Part shown: positions 62,424 through 64,000 of the stretch, in pieces
Layout of the letters: each line of letters opens with the position of its first letter
Position numbering within the stretch: position 1 is the stretch's first letter
Assembly (NCBI RefSeq): GCF_024741135.1
Contig: NZ_JANSUY010000010.1
Span: 124,001-188,000 of the forward strand
DNA from: Aquiflexum gelatinilyticum
Lineage (GTDB): Bacteria > Bacteroidota > Bacteroidia > Cytophagales > Cyclobacteriaceae
Direction: 5' to 3'
DNA length: 64,000 nucleotides
Made by a program: the position numbers and the translations under genes
Notes under the pieces: generated by a model
The model's input: only the letters and a program-made list of their open reading frames with translations
Told to the model about the DNA's origin: nothing
Databases searched by the model: none

Positions 62424-62984
62424 TCATACATTTTCCAAATTTTCTTTGCGTATTTTTTTCATCTGCTTAAAAAATGAAGGAGTCAGTCCCGTGATTTTCT
62501 TAAACTGATTGGAAAGGTGGGATACACTGCTGTAATTTAACCTGTAAGAAATCTCTGTCAGGTTGAGTTCGTCATACAGCATCAGTTCTTTGACCCTTTC
62601 GATTTTATGAAAAATAATAAACTGCTGTATGGTGATCCCCTTTACATCAGAAAAAATATTGGAAAGGTAAGTATAGTCATAACCGAGTTTTTCACTGATA
62701 AAGACCGAATAATTGACTTTGGGTACTTCCTCATTGTAATGGACCATTTCGATGATGACATTTTTGATTTTATCAATAAGGATACTTTTCTTGTCATCAA
62801 GAAGCTCCAGCCCTATCTTTTTTAAGTTGGCTTGAAGGTCATCATGCTGTTGCCCTGTCAATTCAGTTTTTAAATCGACTATTCCGATGTCAATGGTAAG
62901 AAAGGGAATACCTAGCTTTTCCAGTTCCATTTGGACTATCATTTTGCAGCGGAGGCTGACCATATATTTGATATAGATTTTCAA
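62424..62984 (-). CDS. AraC-family regulator with a degenerate HMA-like N-terminus
   Basis: A 186-aa protein. The C-terminal 100 residues are a complete AraC DNA-binding domain (YTYLSNIFSDVKGITIQQFIIFHKIERVKELMLYDELNLTEISYRLNYSSVSHLSNQFKKITGLTPSFFK). The N-terminal 70 residues (MKIYIKYMVSLRCKMIVQMELEKLGIPF...) follow the ferredoxin-like pattern of heavy-metal-associated domains; the first Cys of the expected CxxC is Ser here (SLRC), so metal binding is doubtful. It probably controls the downstream cupin gene or the stress cluster. Confidence 0.8.
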   Translation of the reverse strand: MKIYIKYMVSLRCKMIVQMELEKLGIPFLTIDIGIVDLKTELTGQQHDDLQANLKKIGLELLDDKKSILIDKIKNVIIEMVHYNEEVPKVNYSVFISEKLGYDYTYLSNIFSDVKGITIQQFIIFHKIERVKELMLYDELNLTEISYRLNYSSVSHLSNQFKKITGLTPSFFKQMKKIRKENLENV

Positions 62985-63191
62985 GCTCTTTGAGTTTGGT
63001 TAACTTAAATATTCTAAAAAATTAATTGGCTGAAATCCGTGGTGGGAGTATTTGTAATTTACTGATTCTCTTTGATAAAACTTAAAATATTATTGAAATC
63101 ATAAGTGGGATTAAAAAAACTCACAGAAAATCTATTTCTGTGCAATTGTTTCAAAAAAAAAAATTAGGATTCACTCTAAGGTCAAAAAAAA

Positions 63192-63416
63192 TCAGACTGT
63201 GGCCATGTGGCCTATTCTTAGAAATTTGACAACTTCGTTGTAATTTTTGTTTAACCTGACTTCAATTCTCCTGATAAGTTCGTCTTCTTTTCCCTCTTCA
63301 AACTCCAGGTCTTCGTCAGTCAGTTCAGGAAATCTGGTTTGCAGGTGGGTAGATTGTCTCCCCCAATCACCGTATACCTTGAAAGGTTCTTTTTTTACAC
63401 TTTTTCTAAATTCCAT
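63192..63416 (-). CDS. CsbD-like general stress protein
   Basis: A 74-aa soluble protein: YGDWGRQSTHLQTRFPELTDEDLEFEEGKEDELIRRIEVRLNKNYNEVVKFLR. This is the CsbD pattern (W...LTDEDL...GKxDEL...I), in a small charged helical protein known to be induced by stress in several phyla. It fits the surrounding set of small stress-type genes. Upstream is a terminator of the preceding gene. Confidence 0.78.
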   Translation of the reverse strand: MEFRKSVKKEPFKVYGDWGRQSTHLQTRFPELTDEDLEFEEGKEDELIRRIEVRLNKNYNEVVKFLRIGHMATV

Positions 63417-63440
63417 ATTAAGTTTTGGGTTGGTTAATAT

Positions 63441-63469
63441 AAAAACAAAGGTCGGCTTAAAACCGACCT
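63441..63469 (-). terminator. Terminator of the lmo0937-family gene
   Basis: AGGTCGG / CCGACCT stem (63449-63455 with 63463-63469) followed on the minus strand by TTTGTTTTT. Confidence 0.7.
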
Positions 63470-63544
63470 AAAAGATTATACAATGACAGAATAGGCTTAC
63501 AAATATTACATATTCTGTCATAGACCTAAGCGGATACTGTTATA

Positions 63545-63700
63545 TCAGACACCGCTTCCTCCCCTGATGACACGCAGCAAAACTACTACGATCGCAATGA
63601 CCAAGAGGATGTGGATGATGCCACCGCTGCCATAGCCAAGAAAGCCTACGGCCCAGATGATAACTAAAATAACGGCAATAATATAAAGGAGATTTCCCAT
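63545..63700 (-). CDS. lmo0937-family small membrane protein (51 aa)
   Basis: ATG at 63700, stop at 63545. The product begins MGNLLYIIAVILVIIWAVGFLGYG, has two spans separated by GYGSGGIIH and ends RVIRGGSGV. This is the short-protein family named lmo0937, common in Bacteroidota beside CsbD and YtxH genes; its function is unknown. It is too short for usual ORF cut-offs but matches the family closely. Confidence 0.85.
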   Translation of the reverse strand: MGNLLYIIAVILVIIWAVGFLGYGSGGIIHILLVIAIVVVLLRVIRGGSGV

Positions 63701-63853
63701 AGTTTTGGTTGTTGAGAATTGAATTAAGAGTTTATGAAATATTAGATTCGGGTAAATGAAATTTTAAAGGCCAAAATCAAAATGAATTCTTACGGTTTCA
63801 ATTTCGAATACCCGAATTCAGAGGTAAGAAATCTGCCATTCCGGTAGGACCGA

Positions 63854-63994
63854 TTACAACAACAGGATCAATAAGATGATGACCAACAAAAGCGCACCTA
63901 TGGAAAGGTAAACTCCTCCCCCATCTCTTTTTATTTCTTCATTGATTTCTCGCACTTCAGACCTCAGTTCTTTTTTCTCGGTTCTGTCCATCAT
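63854..63994 (-). CDS. Small single-span membrane protein (46 aa), possibly 5'-partial
   Basis: Stop TAA at 63854-63856. The frame reads MMDRTEKKELRSEVREINEEIKRD, then the span GGGVYLSIGALLLVIILLILLL. ATG codons lie at 63994 and 63991; the frame also continues past the window edge, so the start is uncertain. A charged amphipathic N-terminus plus a C-terminal tail anchor suggests a cytosolic-side membrane peptide. It fits the stress-gene cluster. Confidence 0.65.
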   Translation of the reverse strand: MMDRTEKKELRSEVREINEEIKRDGGGVYLSIGALLLVIILLILLL

Positions 63995-64000
63995 GGACCT

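Overview
The window looks like a piece of chromosome from a Bacteroidota bacterium, most likely Cyclobacteriaceae (Algoriphagus-like). The reasons are an A+T-rich sequence, promoters of the Bacteroidota type (TTTG ... TAnnTTTG), few Shine-Dalgarno sequences, many Bacteroidota-type lipoproteins and beta-barrels (DUF2490, BamA/D15-like, OprO/P-like), and gene families typical of that group. I see no rRNA, tRNA, transposase or CRISPR. The genus is an inference from gene content, not from a marker gene.

Layout. 1-4.6 kb: a truncated histone-deacetylase-family gene, a hypothetical, a lone AlbA_2 protein, a small membrane protein, a fatty acyl desaturase, a BlaI-type repressor and a SixA phosphatase. 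4.6-10.6 kb: topA, a sirtuin overlapping a flavin monooxygenase, and a YfcC-type transporter. 10.7-16.2 kb: patatin phospholipase, aldo/keto reductase, Tat-exported PLP aminotransferase, GNAT acetyltransferase and lipoproteins. 16.2-31 kb: Gfo/Idh/MocA oxidoreductase, ferritin, fatty acid hydroxylase, an HTH protein, an HdeD-like protein, a GreA/GreB-like protein, glycogen phosphorylase, an NlpE-like plus Met-rich lipoprotein pair, DUF2490, a porin, a DUF1254 lipoprotein and a membrane-anchored AraC regulator.

32.2-39.0 kb is the defence region. It holds a four-gene, translationally coupled operon: type III methyltransferase (mod), an AlbA_2/HATPase protein, a ParA-like ATPase and type III restriction subunit (res). 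The start codons overlap the preceding stops as TAATG, ATGA and ATGA. Just beyond it, between two convergent terminators, lies a striking array of 18 degenerate units with an exact 21-bp period (about 39112-39490). Each unit has a near-palindromic TACTSSAGTA core. This array, and its position beside a ParA-containing restriction operon, is the most unusual thing in the window.

39.5-58.8 kb carries cell-envelope and sulfate-ester functions: an SdsA-type alkyl sulfatase, two tandem membrane AraC regulators, a formylglycine-generating enzyme, an arylsulfatase with a Cys-type FGly motif, an iron-containing alcohol dehydrogenase, an aldehyde dehydrogenase and two paralogous BamA/D15-like barrels. 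Together these could release and oxidise alcohols from sulfate esters. A DUF4136-like lipoprotein here is broken by a one-base frameshift.

59-64 kb is a cluster of small stress-type genes on the minus strand (lipoprotein, YtxH-like, lipocalin-like, cupin, AraC, CsbD, lmo0937-family, small membrane protein). It is preceded by a 0.7-kb gene-free stretch that holds two similar tandem promoter-terminator units, which I read as twin small RNAs.
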